From positions 5,701,001 to 5,765,000 of the forward strand of contig JAPFBL010000254.1 of the NCBI GenBank assembly GCA_026182355.1: 64,000 bases of DNA, read 5' to 3'. The position numbers were made by a program, and so were the translations under genes. Positions within the stretch are counted from its first letter, which is position 1, and every line of letters begins with the position of its first letter. Shown here piece after piece: positions 1-12,589 of the stretch. Below the pieces are notes generated by a model. It ran no database searches and had not been told where the DNA came from. It was given only the letters and a program-made list of their open reading frames with translations. The DNA comes from Hermatobates lingyangjiaoensis. Taxonomy: Eukaryota; Arthropoda; Insecta; Hemiptera; Hermatobatidae.

Positions 1-1530
1 TTTTTCTTATTTCACAAATGAAATATTGAGTTATTATTTTCTCCCTAAACAGGTATATTATGCAAAAACTGAATTTTAATCAAAAAATTGCTCCGATTGT
101 TATATGTAAATCGCTCCAGTAATACAATTTGATATTAAATATTTATTTTGATCTGAATCTATTATCTCTTAATTTTAAATGTCCATACTGATTTAAATTG
201 ATTCATTATCTTAAACAACTTTAGTAATCTATGCAAATTATTTTCAGTAACTATAATGGAGTCTTTTCATTTGGTTTTAATACGTTATAAATGATAGAAG
301 ATTTATCCTTGGAGAACATTGTGAAATTTGGGTCCAGCAAAATGTCGGCAGGATGCACTGAAGAGTAGATTATTATTTCAGCTCGTGGCATTTAGGTGTT
401 TTGAAACCTCGTCCAGCCACGCCCAACTCTTCTTTTTCTGCTCCATATACTTTAAAACAAGATGAACAAGTACTGTTTCAACCTTTTTCTATTCTACTTT
501 ATTGACCAGTTGGTAAAATTAGTGTTTTTTTTTTCAGTTGAGATTTAAAGAAATTCTCATTGTTATGCAGGAAAGATTGACTTGGTGTGAATGGATTAGG
601 GTAGACGTCGCCATTAGTCAGGCAAGGCAGACAGCACACTTTAGTGCCTTCTACCAAACATTGTCTCCAGACAACAAACCTATAAATCCACTACACTCCA
701 CCTATCTCTTACAATTTTATTAAAAAAAAAAAGAATTATAACATAACTAATATTTTATTTAAGTATCATAAAATTGTCAAAACAGTCCTTTTTAATTATT
801 AGTTATAATGTTACTAATAAATTTAGTTGTTTCTATTTCAGACATTGAAACAAAGTACTAATAATGAATTTATTTCATAGATAAACTTTAGAAAATAATA
901 AAGTTACTCTAACTTGACATTCTTTTATAGCATTATTGTTACTAGGGTATAAACATGATGAGGAAAAACTGGTGTTGGCGATATATGTCAATCATTTATA
1001 TCATCATCGGGCTAAAAATAAGAATAATGTCCAAGTTGATAATCAATTAGAAATATTTGCAGCCCACATTTCAAAGTGTCTTTGGCTTGATGACTACATG
1101 TTACGAATTCACTTTTTTGGTGAATAACCTTAGAATGGTTATAAAATCAAAAATACTTAATTTAGCAATGGTTAAAACTTTTTTACAGTGATAAAAAAGT
1201 TACAAATTATATTTGCAAGATAATTATATTAAAAAGTTTAAAAAAATTAAAACAAAAATCATGTTTACAAAACTAGTTTCAACGACCAACGAATATATCC
1301 GCGCACTATAGTGCACGTCGTAACTAGCAGTTCCAGACCAGAGGCCCTCTACTGCTTGCTTACTGTGCTACTATAACTTGGAATGTCAGTAATTCATGTC
1401 AGATATAAGTTCGTCTGTACAGTAAAGATGTCGTATTCGCGGTCATGTGGTCTTGTTGAGGTCATGGTTTTCAAAGTTTTTAGTCATCGGTTGGAAAAGT
1501 AGTCAGATAGTCAGTGGATGAAGTAATTGT

Positions 1531-1852
1531 TCAGTGAGGTTGAGGAAGGTTGGTGGCAGGATTTAGAGTTTGTACAAGGAGGTTTGGATGAGTAGATAGT
1601 TTGTTGTCTTCATTGGTAGTAAGTCGAGTGATGTAACTATCTATGGATTCCATTTTCAAATCATGGTGAATATCAACATTACGGGCGTACCAAGAAGCCC
1701 TGACTATAAGGCGGGCACACTTATTTTGAACAATCTGGATACACGCCTTGTTCGCTGGTGCAGCTCTAAACCAGACGGAGCATCCATAAGTCATCGCTGA
1801 ACGAAGAACCCCCTTATAGACAAGGTCCTTGACCGAATCGGGAGAATTCCTT
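1531..1852 (-). pseudogene. Jockey-like non-LTR retrotransposon, C-terminal end of the reverse-transcriptase ORF
   Basis: On the minus strand the frame reads LVYKGVLRSAMTYGCSVW, then IQIVQNKCARLIV, WYARNVDIHHDL and a short tail to a stop. This is the typical post-RT region of Jockey/CR1-type LINE ORF2 (L-x-YG-x-VW, then I-x-x-x-QNK-x-LR, then W-Y-x-RN-x-x-I-H-x-DL). The fragment has about 106 codons without a stop but lacks the catalytic domain, so it is a 5'-truncated copy. The sequence just below 1531 may be its 3' UTR. No target-site duplication was recognised. Confidence 0.75.
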
Positions 1853-3412
1853 GATTAGAAAAGAGAATATAGATTGCACATCAAGTAAATTGTTTAATAA
1901 TAAAAAATTGTTAAAAGAAAAGGTTCATTGGAATGATGATGAGAAATTACGGCACTATCATGTTGTTCTATTGATAATAATAATAATAATCAAAATAATT
2001 CGTCTCAAAATAATAATCGTCTCAATTCTGCAAATCATGCACACGTTTATATGCTTGGAATCATTAATCTGATTGCTGTAAAGTTCTTGTAGGTATTACT
2101 AGAAGTTCAGTTTGATAGTAAAGTAACTATTCCTGCCTTTGATGTCATACCATCCATGGAATTGTAAACATACATGTTAGAAATTAATTTAAGTATAACG
2201 TCAAAGGAAGATGATAATGGGTTTATAACCTTTGTTTTAGGTAACAATGTTCTTATATACCATTATTATAGCTATTACCGTGATATATACAAATATACAC
2301 GAATTGATTGTATATTTAAAGTCTATTATCATTCCTGCAACCATCAATAAATTATCTTGTATGTAATGTACTTTAAGAATGTACTACATACACACACAAA
2401 CAAACAAAGAAACAGGTATATTAATTCTGAATAATATTTTATTGGATTTACTCATATCATGTATTTACGTTGGGAACTCAATATTAACACTTTGTCTTGA
2501 ATGTTGTAATTGCATTACTCTCTATTTCAAATAGAGTTTAAATAAAGGAAAATTGTGCATCTGCAATATCTTGAATGCGTGATTTGCCTTAAAATTAGTA
2601 AAATAATATAAAACGACATTTTGCCCTAGAGTGTATAAGTTATGAATCATATAACTAAATAAAAGTGTGGTAAAATATAAAAACGAACTAAACGTAAAAA
2701 AGAAAAATGTATGCTTGTTACTTGTTGCAGCCACAGGGTATTTAGTCATTTTAAAGCGGCTGCACTGTGTAATACATAACAGATTGTAGACATAGTAGTC
2801 TTTGTCTAGCAACTTAAGTAGCTTATTCCATTTGAATTATATCCAAAGTTTTCATAGCACATTTCCAAAATGCCAAGCTATAAATTAAATTAAAGACATT
2901 CATATTGCCTGTTTTCATTTCGCAAACCCAATTGGTTGAGACGTTACACCACCATCGCTTTAAGGGAACGCTTTATTAACTAACATTAAAATTCTATTCG
3001 AAAATTTCACAATCGATGACGATAAAACAATATCTTTTATAAGTAACGCTAAATTTTCTCTTGGTGACTAGTTTTTTAAACAGTTTTGATTGAGCAATTT
3101 TCAAACTGTGAAAAATAAATTTAAAATTATGCAATTAATGTGTTTATAGAAAAAAAGTTGGTTCTGTTAAACAGTGTATAATATATATATATAGGAAATG
3201 AAATATGGTTCAGCGTAACTGAGAACGATATCAAGACAAACTTAAAGACGTGCATCATATGTAAAACTAATATTTATATATTTTGACAATTGGAGTGCTC
3301 CTCGTCAGTAAAAGGAGATACATCTCCTATATTTATATATATAAGGCAATGAGAGTTTGATTGGAAGTGGAAGAAACTGACCGCATACCGATTTATCCTT
3401 TTAATATTATAA

Positions 3413-3432
3413 ATATATATATATATATATAT
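3413..3432. repeat. (AT)n microsatellite
   Basis: About 20 bp of alternating A and T at the end of the inverted PLE scrap. Confidence 0.9.
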
Positions 3433-3513
3433 CATTAAATAACTTGCCAACATTAAGTCTAGTATGTTTCTTACATACATTCTCGAGTTTTCTTATATTA
3501 TTCCTCCATCTTT
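3432..3513 (-). repeat. Inverted copy of a PLE amino-terminal scrap ending in (AT)n
   Basis: This is nearly identical, in reverse orientation, to 3643-3729, separated from it by about 130 bp. Read on the minus strand it encodes RWRNNIRKLENVCKKHTRLN followed by a short segment ending in LFNDI, and then breaks into the (AT)n tract read as repeating YI. Confidence 0.6.
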
Positions 3514-3642
3514 ACAATATTTTTACAAAGTAAAAAGATTTCCTTGATAATGGTCAGTGTAGACCGGTACGTCGGCCCTGTGTAAATATGGTAAATAGAA
3601 ATCAAAACAAATCATTCGGTGAGTTAATTTATATGGTACCGG

Positions 3643-3785
3643 AAAGATGGAGGAATAATATAAGAAAACTCGAGAATGTATGTAAGAAACATACTAGACT
3701 TAAAGTTGACTAGTTATTTAATGATATAGGTTTAAAAGAAGGTCTGCTCCCAAAGTATACGAATATATATATATATATATATAAA
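3643..3785 (+). pseudogene. Penelope-like element, amino-terminal scrap running into (AT)n
   Basis: The plus frame reads RWRNNIRKLENVCKKHTRLK, one stop, then LFNDIGLKEGLLPKYTNIY, and continues into (AT)n as repeating IY. The GL-x-P pattern behind a helix-rich stretch resembles the N-terminal region of PLE polyproteins, but this is from memory and the match is short. The first 87 bp form one arm of an inverted repeat with 3432-3513. It lies directly before a family A palindrome. Confidence 0.45.
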
Positions 3786-4018
3786 GATTTTACATAAACA
3801 CTTGAACAATCAATTTAAAACACGATTAACAATCAATGATCAAACCACAACATGAAAATGGGAAAACAAGACTAAGATCTTTCAACCGTAACAAGCAGTC
3901 TTCGTCAGAGTCAAAAACCCAACTGACAGTCAGTTGGGTTTTTGACTCTAACTAAGACCACTTGTTACGATTGAAAGATCTTAGTCTTGTCTTCCCATTT
4001 TCATATTGTGGTTTGATT
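3784..4018. mobile_element. Family A palindrome, copy A1
   Basis: This is a near-perfect palindrome centred at about 3928. Its left part starts with the family's aaagatttt lead, its arms begin at gatcaaaccac (3838), and it ends with gtggtttgat at 4018. (AT)n lies on both sides. The left arm carries an intact hammerhead-like core on the minus strand; the right arm has the same motif with the core mutated to CTAACTA. Confidence 0.75.
3870..3912 (-). ncRNA. Hammerhead-ribozyme-like motif in A1 (intact core)
   Basis: On the minus strand the motif reads GACT, CTGACGA, an extra A, GACTG-loop-CGGTT, GAA, AGATCT, T, AGTC. These give stem I (GACT/AGTC), the catalytic CUGANGA, stem II of 5 bp with two G-U pairs, GAA, a 2-bp stem III (AG/CT, loop AT) and a U at position 17 where cleavage would occur. 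The extra A after the core departs from the textbook consensus. PLE hammerheads are known to have such a short stem III. The call is by eye with no folding run. Confidence 0.55.
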
Positions 4019-4037
4019 ATATATATATATATATATC
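4019..4037. repeat. (AT)n microsatellite
   Basis: Alternating A and T abutting the right end of palindrome A1. Confidence 0.85.
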
Positions 4038-4600
4038 TGTAAAAGTTGGGATTGGTCCATTTGAATATAACTATTTAAAAAATATGCTAGCTTTTACATA
4101 TATTTTTGAACTATGTTGAAAATTTCTCTTCTGAAACACCTCTTACATTCGGGGTTTTTTAGTTTTAAAATATGTTCTCCAAAGTTTCACCATCTTCAGG
4201 AATTAAAAATTGAATTAGATTTAGTGTACTTAACATAATCAGAATGGAGTTAAACTAAACTAAATTCGTGATATAAATAACTTAAACTATGGTAATGAGT
4301 TACATTAAACATGCAGGTAGTTGGTTATAGGAATACATGGAGTTACCATGCAGGGCTTGGGGTTCACAGGTTGTCGGCTTCATGTCATATTACATCTACA
4401 TGTCACCGGATACTCTAATGAAAGAAACGTTTAGGATCTTTCCTAGGAATAAGAAATGGGAATACAGCCTGACGCCAACAGTCTGAGAATCCTAAGCCAT
4501 TCGCATGTTATTGAAATCATGAATTGAATTATTTTGTAATTATTTATCATTTATTGTGGACCACACTATTTGAACACTCAGCATCCCTTACTAAGGCGGA

Positions 4601-4690
4601 TGTAACCTGAGGAGGATAAACACCAAGTGTTCGAAGAACAAGCGTTGTCACACACATCTTTTGTGTGGAGACGTAGGGTTTCTTTCCCTT
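4601..4690 (+). repeat. Degenerate terminus related to the 854-bp foldback
   Basis: It contains CCTGAGGA, then AACACcaaGTGTT as a hairpin, CGAAG, GCGTTG, and about 20 bp later tgtgtggagac. The foldback termini show the same order (CCTGAGGA, CAC-loop-GTG, CGAAAC, GGTTG, then tatgtggagac). I read it as an old relative with a broken GAAA. Confidence 0.4.
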
Positions 4691-6101
4691 ATTCTAATCA
4701 TAAGGTATTAAGTATATTTTACTAAATTAAAACATCAAAAATAATAAAGCAACTTAAAAAATTTTTAGAGGTCTACGCTCAACTTTACTATAAGCCAAGT
4801 TAATATCTAACTCATTGACAACAAATTGATATATTTTATTTTTTAATGTGGCTATAAAAAATATTAAACAATTATATATCATTTGTTTAATTTGTCGTTA
4901 GTCATTTTATCAGTAAAAAAGTCTTGAAATCATTGATATATCAATTAAATTGACATATATTAAAATTATTTAACTGAGGGTCTCATAGGACTCCTATACT
5001 ATACAATGTATTGTATTTTTTTTTTATAGATCGCTAATTTTATGTTCAATTTGTGGCAACATTTGATTGTTCTGTACTGAGCTATGTAACGTTAAAAAAA
5101 GATCTTCTGAAATATAAAACCTACCACAACGCCCCTTTTTGTTTAATGTATTTTTAAAATACATTTCAACTCATCTTTACATAATGTGATATTTTTGATA
5201 TAATTTCATTAAGATCCGTCAAACAGTATGACTTGTATCCACCTCATAAATTTCATTGATCAATCGTTGATTGATCCTTCAGATTAAATCATAAGTCAAA
5301 ATGTTTCCATCTTATTAAAAAAAAATAATTAAGTTGTTTTAAAAAAACTGATTTTTTTTCTTTTTTATCAGTTACTTCAGTGATAATGTAAAAATTACAA
5401 GAATCCAGAATTAGTAGTTTAAGAGAAAAAAAATGTCTAAAAACAGATTTTGGCCAAAAAAGTGACTTTCCCAACATGCAATATTTCATTCAAACAATAA
5501 CTGACATTCATTTACACCACATATATGACCCATGTCACCCATCTTTGTGCGAAATATGAATGTGATGTAAGAGTATCAAACGATGTGGACTACGGCGTGG
5601 CTATAAGCTTTTGGTTATACACTCACACATTCAACCAATCACCAAAAAAACGTCAATTAAGGACTTAGGGAACATCAAAACAAGTAAATCTATCAAAATC
5701 TCGAGATCAATTTTTTTTATGATCACTATACTTTACTTATAGTAAAGTAAAGAGCAACAAAAAAATTTTTTTATTTAGTGAATATAACATAATTTTGCTA
5801 AACTATTAGGAAAAGACGGCTGTTTGAAGAAACAGTTTTCAGTTGGTTCCTCTGAAAAGAACGACTTAGGCTTGATGCGACTGTCGCGTTAGGAAGACTC
5901 TTCAATATGAGGGGTACTTTTGTATGCTGTCCAGAACTTGGTTTTATTGCATCGTAAATAAAATAGCAGGTCTGGTCAGCGTCCTTAATATGAACATGAA
6001 AAATATCTTGTTACCCACTAAACTGTAAGCCACTATAAACAATTAGTTACTGCCAAACAATTTGTTGTTGAATATTTTGTTGGCACTTACAAAGAAATTT
6101 G

Positions 6102-6117
6102 CCTTATAAATAGTAAG
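6102..6117. repeat. Target-site duplication, left copy
   Basis: A 16-bp direct repeat, ccttataaatagtaag, identical to 6436-6451 and flanking the SINE exactly. Confidence 0.9.
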
Positions 6118-6435
6118 GGGTTAGGTTCGGTTGCAGTGGCAGTCCCTTAACGGGAACACACGTAGGCCGAGCATTGGCCCTTTATGATACCACACAATGA
6201 AGATTGATTCTACAGTGGGAGTCCTACATTTTGGCTAACTCAAGTGTATTTAGAATAGGGATCTGTACCTGACATCGTACAGGCTCAGGACCGACGGTTT
6301 AACGTTCTTCTCCGATAGACGACATGCTCAGATTTATTCACCTCCCGCATGAATAAATCGAGGGTCAGGTGGGGATTGAACCCCGGTCCTATCAGTTCAG
6401 AGGCGAGTACGTTAACCACTGAGCAAACCTAGACT
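6118..6435 (-). mobile_element. tRNA-derived SINE, full length (318 bp)
   Basis: Read on the minus strand it starts with a tRNA-like head containing an A-box-like segment (tttgctcagtgg) and, about 40 bp on, a B box (ggttcaatccc), the two internal RNA polymerase III promoter parts. A body of about 240 bp follows and ends in gaacctaacc. A 16-bp target-site duplication flanks it precisely, showing insertion by LINE-type retrotransposition. A second, headless copy lies at 37676-37911. The LINE partner cannot be told from this window. Confidence 0.88.
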
Positions 6436-6451
6436 CCTTATAAATAGTAAG
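6436..6451. repeat. Target-site duplication, right copy
   Basis: The same 16 bp as 6102-6117. Confidence 0.9.
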
Positions 6452-7774
6452 ACTGTATTGTATTTATAGCTGGTTAATTCTCTAATCTAAAACTGAAACT
6501 TTTAATACAGCATGTTTGGCTTTTAGTTTATGTAGTGAAATATTTAATTAAAATAAAAGATAAAAAAAATTTCGTTTTTATTATGAAACAAAAATATATG
6601 GAGTAATGAATACTTCAATATTTTTTTTAAGTGACCTGATTTTTCATTGCTTTTTAAATATGACCTGATGAAAAGTATCATGCGAATGAAATTGTAGCTT
6701 TTGTATATCATATGTGAAGACCAATTTTGTTTTAAAATGTGATTTTAACCTCTGATTAAAAAGAGATATACTTAAATAGCTTAACATTTAGTAATGTAAA
6801 GATGGATTCAGTTATTTTAATACGTAATAAGATATTTATTAGTACTGAATTTTAATGCTTTGTTATTTATGTTGATAATTTTGATGGATTTAGTTTTAAA
6901 ATACTATAGACCACATTATATATTGAGACAGTTTTTCAAATAAAATATTAACTTTTAATGTTCAAATGGATTATCCCTTCATTTGGAATATACTTGCAAA
7001 AATCCCTCAATTTTAATTTTCTCGTTTTGATGGATTGTACTCTATTATATTTCGTAAGCGTAAGGCAGAGAACGGCAAGGGTTGCTGTGTTGAAAGAACA
7101 TAGTTAGCATAGGAATTAGTTCATGTAAGGCGATATTGCCTTTGGCCTGGACGATTCTGTGCAACCATTGCAAAGTATTATATATAGCCCAGGGGCGATG
7201 TTCTAAATGAATTACAGGCAAACGATGCAGTAATAGTGCTGCGTCCTTTGATTCAACAATATATCTGTTGACTCATCTATCCATAAGATGTGATTCATTG
7301 CTCTAGACAACATAGTGTTGCCGCACTCAACCTCAAAATCAATGACTCAGAGAAAATAATAGTCAACGATAGATGAAATAGACTCTTCAGTGCATATTTC
7401 AGGATATGAAATAATCAATTATTCACGGAGAGGAGTATTAACATAAGCAAAAACTCGAAAACAATTAGTCACCTGCACTATTGGCTTACAGTAAATCATG
7501 CATATCTAAAGATAAATGAATATAATTTGTGAGAACTCCAACTAACAACTTCATGTATGAAGTCTCTACCGGCACGAGAGTTAATTGACGTACAGTCAAT
7601 CTCAAGATCTCTAATACTATAAAGCAATCATAAATGACAAACTATATATGACCCTCATGGCTTCTGAAAACAAGAAATTGCTTTGATCGTTATCAAAGCC
7701 GAGTTATATATATATATGTGTGTATGTGTGTGCGTCGAATAAAATGAAAGGTCTGTTTGGACAATAAACTTATG

Positions 7775-7911
7775 AACACAAAGAAAAGAACACAGAAAAT
7801 CACTACAGAACTCACTTCAATATTTCGACTTCTGTCATCATGAAGAATTACTTCATAATTCTTCCTGATGACGGTTTCTGTTGTGATTTTCTGCGTTCTT
7901 TTCTTTGTGTT
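7775..7911. mobile_element. Family B palindrome, copy B3
   Basis: Arms start aacacaaagaaaagaacac and end with the reverse complement; the centre lies at about 7845. A CTGATGA sits in the right half, and an opposing TGATGA with CGAAAT in the left half. CTTC/GAAG brackets the left motif like a stem I, but I could not draw a good stem II. (AT)n and then family A copy A2 follow. Confidence 0.6.
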
Positions 7912-7939
7912 AATATATATATATATATATATATATATT
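7912..7939. repeat. (AT)n microsatellite between B3 and A2
   Basis: About 26 bp of alternating A and T. Confidence 0.9.
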
Positions 7940-8084
7940 CAACCACAATAAGGAATGGGAAAAAAAGACTAAAATCTTTCAACCTGTCTTGATTTATTAC
8001 CATATACCATTTAGCCTTCTGACCATTACATGGGAAATCTTTCAACCGTTATAAGCGGTCTTCGTCTGAGTCAAAAACCCGGAT
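7940..8084 (+). mobile_element. Family A, degenerate copy A2
   Basis: It starts caaccacaataagg and contains two copies of the ctttcaacc segment separated by about 65 bp of other sequence. It then has the gcggtcttcgtc segment and aaaaaccc. The hammerhead core reads CAGACGA on the minus strand, so it should be inactive. Confidence 0.6.
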
Positions 8085-8142
8085 TTTTAACTGGGTAACC
8101 CAGAATATAACCAATTAAATAAAACGGTTCCGCGAACTAAAT

Positions 8143-8343
8143 AAACTATATTCACAAAAAGAACACACAGAAATGAATCAGAAACTCACTACTATACATC
8201 GATGGCCTCCTCGTCAGGAAAATAGAAGTGAATCGCTCCGAAGACTGGCAACGACTTGTCAACTTGTCAACCACTGACAAGGCCATGGAAATATAGTAGT
8301 TTCTATTTCTTTTGTATGTGTTCTTTTTGTGAATATAGTTCAT
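8143..8343. mobile_element. Family B palindrome, copy B1
   Basis: Ends taaactatattcac and gtgaatatagttca are nearly perfect inverted repeats, followed inward by aaaaagaacacac and its complement. The inner part contains agtgaatcgctccgaaga, shared in part with copy B2. On the minus strand CCTGACGA is bracketed by CTAT and ATAG, but the GAAA element is lost. Confidence 0.6.
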
Positions 8344-10800
8344 TATATATAGGAAGAAAATCTTCTTGTATACATATTTGATTGAGCAGCTTCTGTATTG
8401 ACAACCTCCTTATGGCTGTTTTCTTCCAGTCTCCTCTCTATTGTACGGTGCTCAAGGGGTAAATCCCAAATCAGTTTCCCAAGGGATATTTAATAAGAGA
8501 TAGCACTGATCATTGACGAGAACACTATATTGTAAAGGTTAAATAACTAAATCTAAAACTACACTTAACAAACGAGTTTTCGATCCCATAGATCATATTC
8601 AGATAAACGAAACTAACGAAACAATTTACAAAGGATTAATAAAAGCAGGATGGATAAAATAGGCAGTACCAAAAGTTATAAAATAATATGTTTTCATGTG
8701 AAGTATTCAGTCTGAAGTAATAAAGTAGAATGCGGTTTTCAATGAAAACCACATTTGAGCAAAAATTACATGCCGGAACTTTTTTGTACATATTATTTAA
8801 ATTATATTTAAATATTATAATTAAAGTCGTTTCATAAAGGCCGTGAAATCCTAGCTGGATTCTGAAACACCTGGCTGGAATGTCGTGTATATAAAGTATA
8901 TAAAGTGATTTCAGCATTATTAAGTGAAAAAGAAAACAAGTGTAAACAATAATATGAAATTCTAAGCTGGATAAAGCGACTGGCAACTTAGTAACTGTTC
9001 GTTGGTTCCTGGTAAAAGAAAAGTAGCCCCACATTTAATTTCATATTGTGATTTAAATTTTGACACTCTTATGAGTATGTAATATACGTAATCTAAATAC
9101 CAAATTCGTAAATAATGTTTTTGATTTGTTTAAAATTGGATGCGAGGAGATTGTGTGAGAAATAGGCTCGGAAATGATAGCTAAGTGATGGCAGGGTGCA
9201 GTAACTTGTTTGATCGGTTGCAATAATGGATGGAACATTTTAGCAAGGCTATTTTTTCCCAAAGTGGGTTGTAAAAAGTTTCATAGAAATTTTTAAGAAT
9301 AAATATCTCCTTTTCAAGATTGTGTTGACTTTTTGCATATGCTAACAGAAAGCGGAAAAGAAATGGAATTGTTAGGAGAAGAGGGATGTGGAGATGTGCT
9401 TTGAGTGGTGACAAAAAGGATATTGAATGTTAAAGAAGAAAGTACACAAATAATGGTGAAGGAAGGGAAAGAAAGATAAGGTATGCCACTTTAAGGAAGG
9501 TTTCTCTTATGGTAAAGGAATAGGAACCGTTAAGGTAATATGAATTCCAAGTGGCGATGACCGTTATTGAAGGACAGAGAGATGTGGAGAGACGCGTGCC
9601 AGCGCTGGGGAGACGTCACTTAGCGCCTCTTTATTGGGACTTCGCCACTAACACGACTATTCTCTCACAAACATATAACTTGTACAAACTATGAAACCTG
9701 CAAGCATTATGCTTTTCTTTTTTAATAAAATTGACAATGTAAAAAAAACTTTTCTGGTTTACCCCGATAACCCAGTAACCTGAATAAAACATGAAATCTC
9801 CATCCTTATAGTGATCCCTAAAATGTTATTAGGTAACACCTAATTATGTTAGTATATGCTAATGGTTTTGTAATATTAATAGCAACTAAGGTGATAGAAT
9901 GTTTAATGCCAAAGAAATTACCAAGAACTGGCTTAAAAATACTTGAACCCAATGGAATAGTTAATATAAGCCGCACTAAGATAGAGGAAAATGAAATGGA
10001 AACAAAGGTTAATAATGAATACTTTTGGTGAGGAGGAATATTTAAATTAAAGAACTACAAGGAGAAATTAAATATTTAGTGACAAACAAATCAAAGATGC
10101 GAAGAAATAGATGTACACAATCTCCTAATAGAAATACATAATATAACAGACTTGTAAGTGGCTGAAGTTATGAAAGGTTATTGGATTATATTTTGCAATG
10201 AGAACGGTATCAGGGAATCCTCTACGAACTAAATCCTCTTCAGCGCCGTCAAGCCTCAACTGACATACACCCTATACTTCTATTCCCAAACAACGAAACC
10301 ACTGGATGTTCTCCGTGTCATGAAATGTCAGAAAATAATGTTCAATGCTTGACGAAATGTGAGCTAACCTCTTCGACATTTTAATAATTCGCACCATTAT
10401 AGTAAGTCACTATTACAACTAGATAATCCGATGTTACACATAATGATTTATGATTTATGTAGAGAAAGTCTGTATAGATAAAGAAATCTGTGTCAATAAA
10501 ACGTATTCACACGCTTTAAAGCTGAAGGCAATATTACCAGTGAATAATGATTTTCACGAATACAGTATCACCTACAAATATAAAGCTCAGACCATTTAAA
10601 TTAACAAAATGTTTATACATATATTTCAAAATTTTAATATTGTGGTCTAACCGACTTAATAAACCAAAACTACTAAAGACAGAATAAAAACTGACTACGT
10701 TTGATAATTTGAACAACGCGTCGTCATAAGGAGTAAAAATGTAGAAAAGATAAGACAGGAGAAATGTCTTTCCTTGCCTCTTATATCATAACTATATATA

Positions 10801-10990
10801 TAAAGATTTCACATAAACACGTGAAATAACAATCTATGATCAAACCACAATATGAAATGGGAAACCAAACTAACATCTTTCAACAGTAAAAAGCGGTCAT
10901 CGTCAGAGTGACTCTGACGAAGACCGCTTGTTACGGTTGAAAGGTCTTAGTCTTGTTTTCCCATTTCATATTGTGGTTTGATCATTGATT
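10801..10990. mobile_element. Family A palindrome, copy A3 (best preserved)
   Basis: This copy begins aaagatttcacataaacac, then a palindrome centred at 10910 with arms of about 80 bp from caatctatgatcaaacc to ggtttgatcattgatt. (AT)n flanks both sides. The right arm keeps the hammerhead-like motif intact; the left arm has several changes. Confidence 0.78.
10910..10952 (+). ncRNA. Hammerhead-ribozyme-like motif in A3 (intact core)
   Basis: The 43-nt motif is GACT, CTGACGA, A, GACCG-cttgtta-CGGTT, GAA, AGGTCT, T, AGTC. Stem II has 5 bp (one G-U), stem III is AG/CT with loop GT, and stem I is GACT/AGTC, with cleavage predicted after the T before AGTC. This is the only intact family A motif on the KLF sense strand, although it lies upstream of the first visible exon. 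Confidence 0.58.
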
Positions 10991-12234
10991 ATATATATGT
11001 ATATATCGACTTCAATATATGTATTCATACATTGAAACTGATTAATTGAATATTTTAATATTTCGAAATCCTTGAACTGGGCATCGCCCATTTTTTTTTT
11101 ACAAAATATATGCTGTCAGCTGATATTATATTGATGTTAAAGTCTAGAATATAGAAATGATTTTAATTAGGAAAATACGCACATAATTAGATTTTTAAAT
11201 AAAAAGATCCTTAATTAGCCCTTCAAATCTAGGTCCTGATGCTGTTATCAGAGTATTCTTGTAGGTTACACTACACTCTTTAAATAAATAAGTTAAGTGT
11301 GACTCTGACTCATGACTCTGGCGGTCATGAGGTGCTCAGATTTCTCCGTTGATTCTGGTCAAAGCTCGAGGAACACCAAGGCTCCATAAGGTCTTCCACT
11401 TCACATTGACCTTAAGCATTTCCTAGTAAACAGCTGTTGCCATGTGTGTAAAATTCTTTTACTAATGTGTGCCTACATTTATCTGTCATTATTTCCTCAT
11501 TATTAAAGCAGTAGTTTCAATTGCTTAATCATTTCATTAAGATATTTTTTTCAGTATACAACATCAAAAAGTAATTTTCATTAAAATTCACATTTCTTTT
11601 CTCCAGTATTTTTTTTATAACTACAAAATGGTACATTTAATTCTTAAGTATACACGCCTATGCACAAATTGAGAACAAAAGTCTGCGTACAATGTTTTTA
11701 GGAGCCTTGGTCCTCCTCAAACACTGACCAGAATGAATGCGTTCAATAGAAGACCAGATCTCCCCCGTGTTAATCAACCCCGTTAGCCTTAAAATTGTAA
11801 GTTATTAAATAAATTATTTTAGTTCCAAGAAACACTCATAACGGTTTTTTTTACAAGTGCCGACAAATATAAAAACAGAATATACTGTCACAAAATTTTA
11901 AATAAATTATAATATTTAGTAATGGAAAGTAGATAAATTGTCTTGAATTAGTATAATTCTACCCTCCGATATGCCAATTATCTAAACGCCATCTTGAAAA
12001 CTGCATTATCTCTTGTAAACTATAACTCATTGAAATGATGTTAGAGAATAATTAATTATTGAATATAGATAAAAACAATTTTTAACTTATAATTAATGCT
12101 TTTTATGATAAATTTTAACCTTTTTAAAACAAACATGACTTCATACACACGTATAGGCAGACTTACTGGTTTGATCTAACATTATCTTTTGCACCATATA
12201 CACACACTATATATAATTATATAACATTGAAAAC

Positions 12235-12330
12235 ACACACTTACAGTCTCTAATTTTTGGTTGAACCGTCCTCAGGAGAGATAAGAGAGGGAAACCAAGC
12301 GCACTGGTACAGAGACGGTTGGAAACCTGT
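12235..12330 (-). repeat. Family C dispersed repeat, copy C1
   Basis: Read in reverse it shares the order acggttg, gagataagag, CCTGAGGA, GGTTcAACC, attagagactgtaag with 17459-17635. The CTGAGGA plus hairpin recalls a hammerhead, but GAAA is AAAA and no stem III loop is possible. Confidence 0.5.
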
Positions 12331-12589
12331 ATAGCCCACTCGAGACCAATGACTTCTTTTCATTTGAATTAAATGTATGGTGAAACAGAAATCGAATCAA
12401 AATAACACGAAATAAAGTGTTAAGTTATTAATAGTAAAATATTAAAAAAAAATTTACTTTACGTATTTTTTACTTTTCACTTTATATTCTTATTATGTTA
12501 AATTGCGACGGAATAAGTAGCATATTTGTTGGTTTCGTAAATTAAGTTTTTATCTGGTTGAAGTGTTGGCTTCCTGGATCCGGTTAAAG

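Noticed and set aside
8143..8343. Family B as hammerheads
   Set aside because: CTGATGA or CTGACGA and stem-I-like CTAT/ATAG are visible, but no copy gives a proper stem II with GAAA, so only the palindromes are reported.
12235..12290. Family C as an active hammerhead
   Set aside because: CTGAGGA and a GGTT/AACC hairpin are present, but GAA is AAA and stem III would have no loop.
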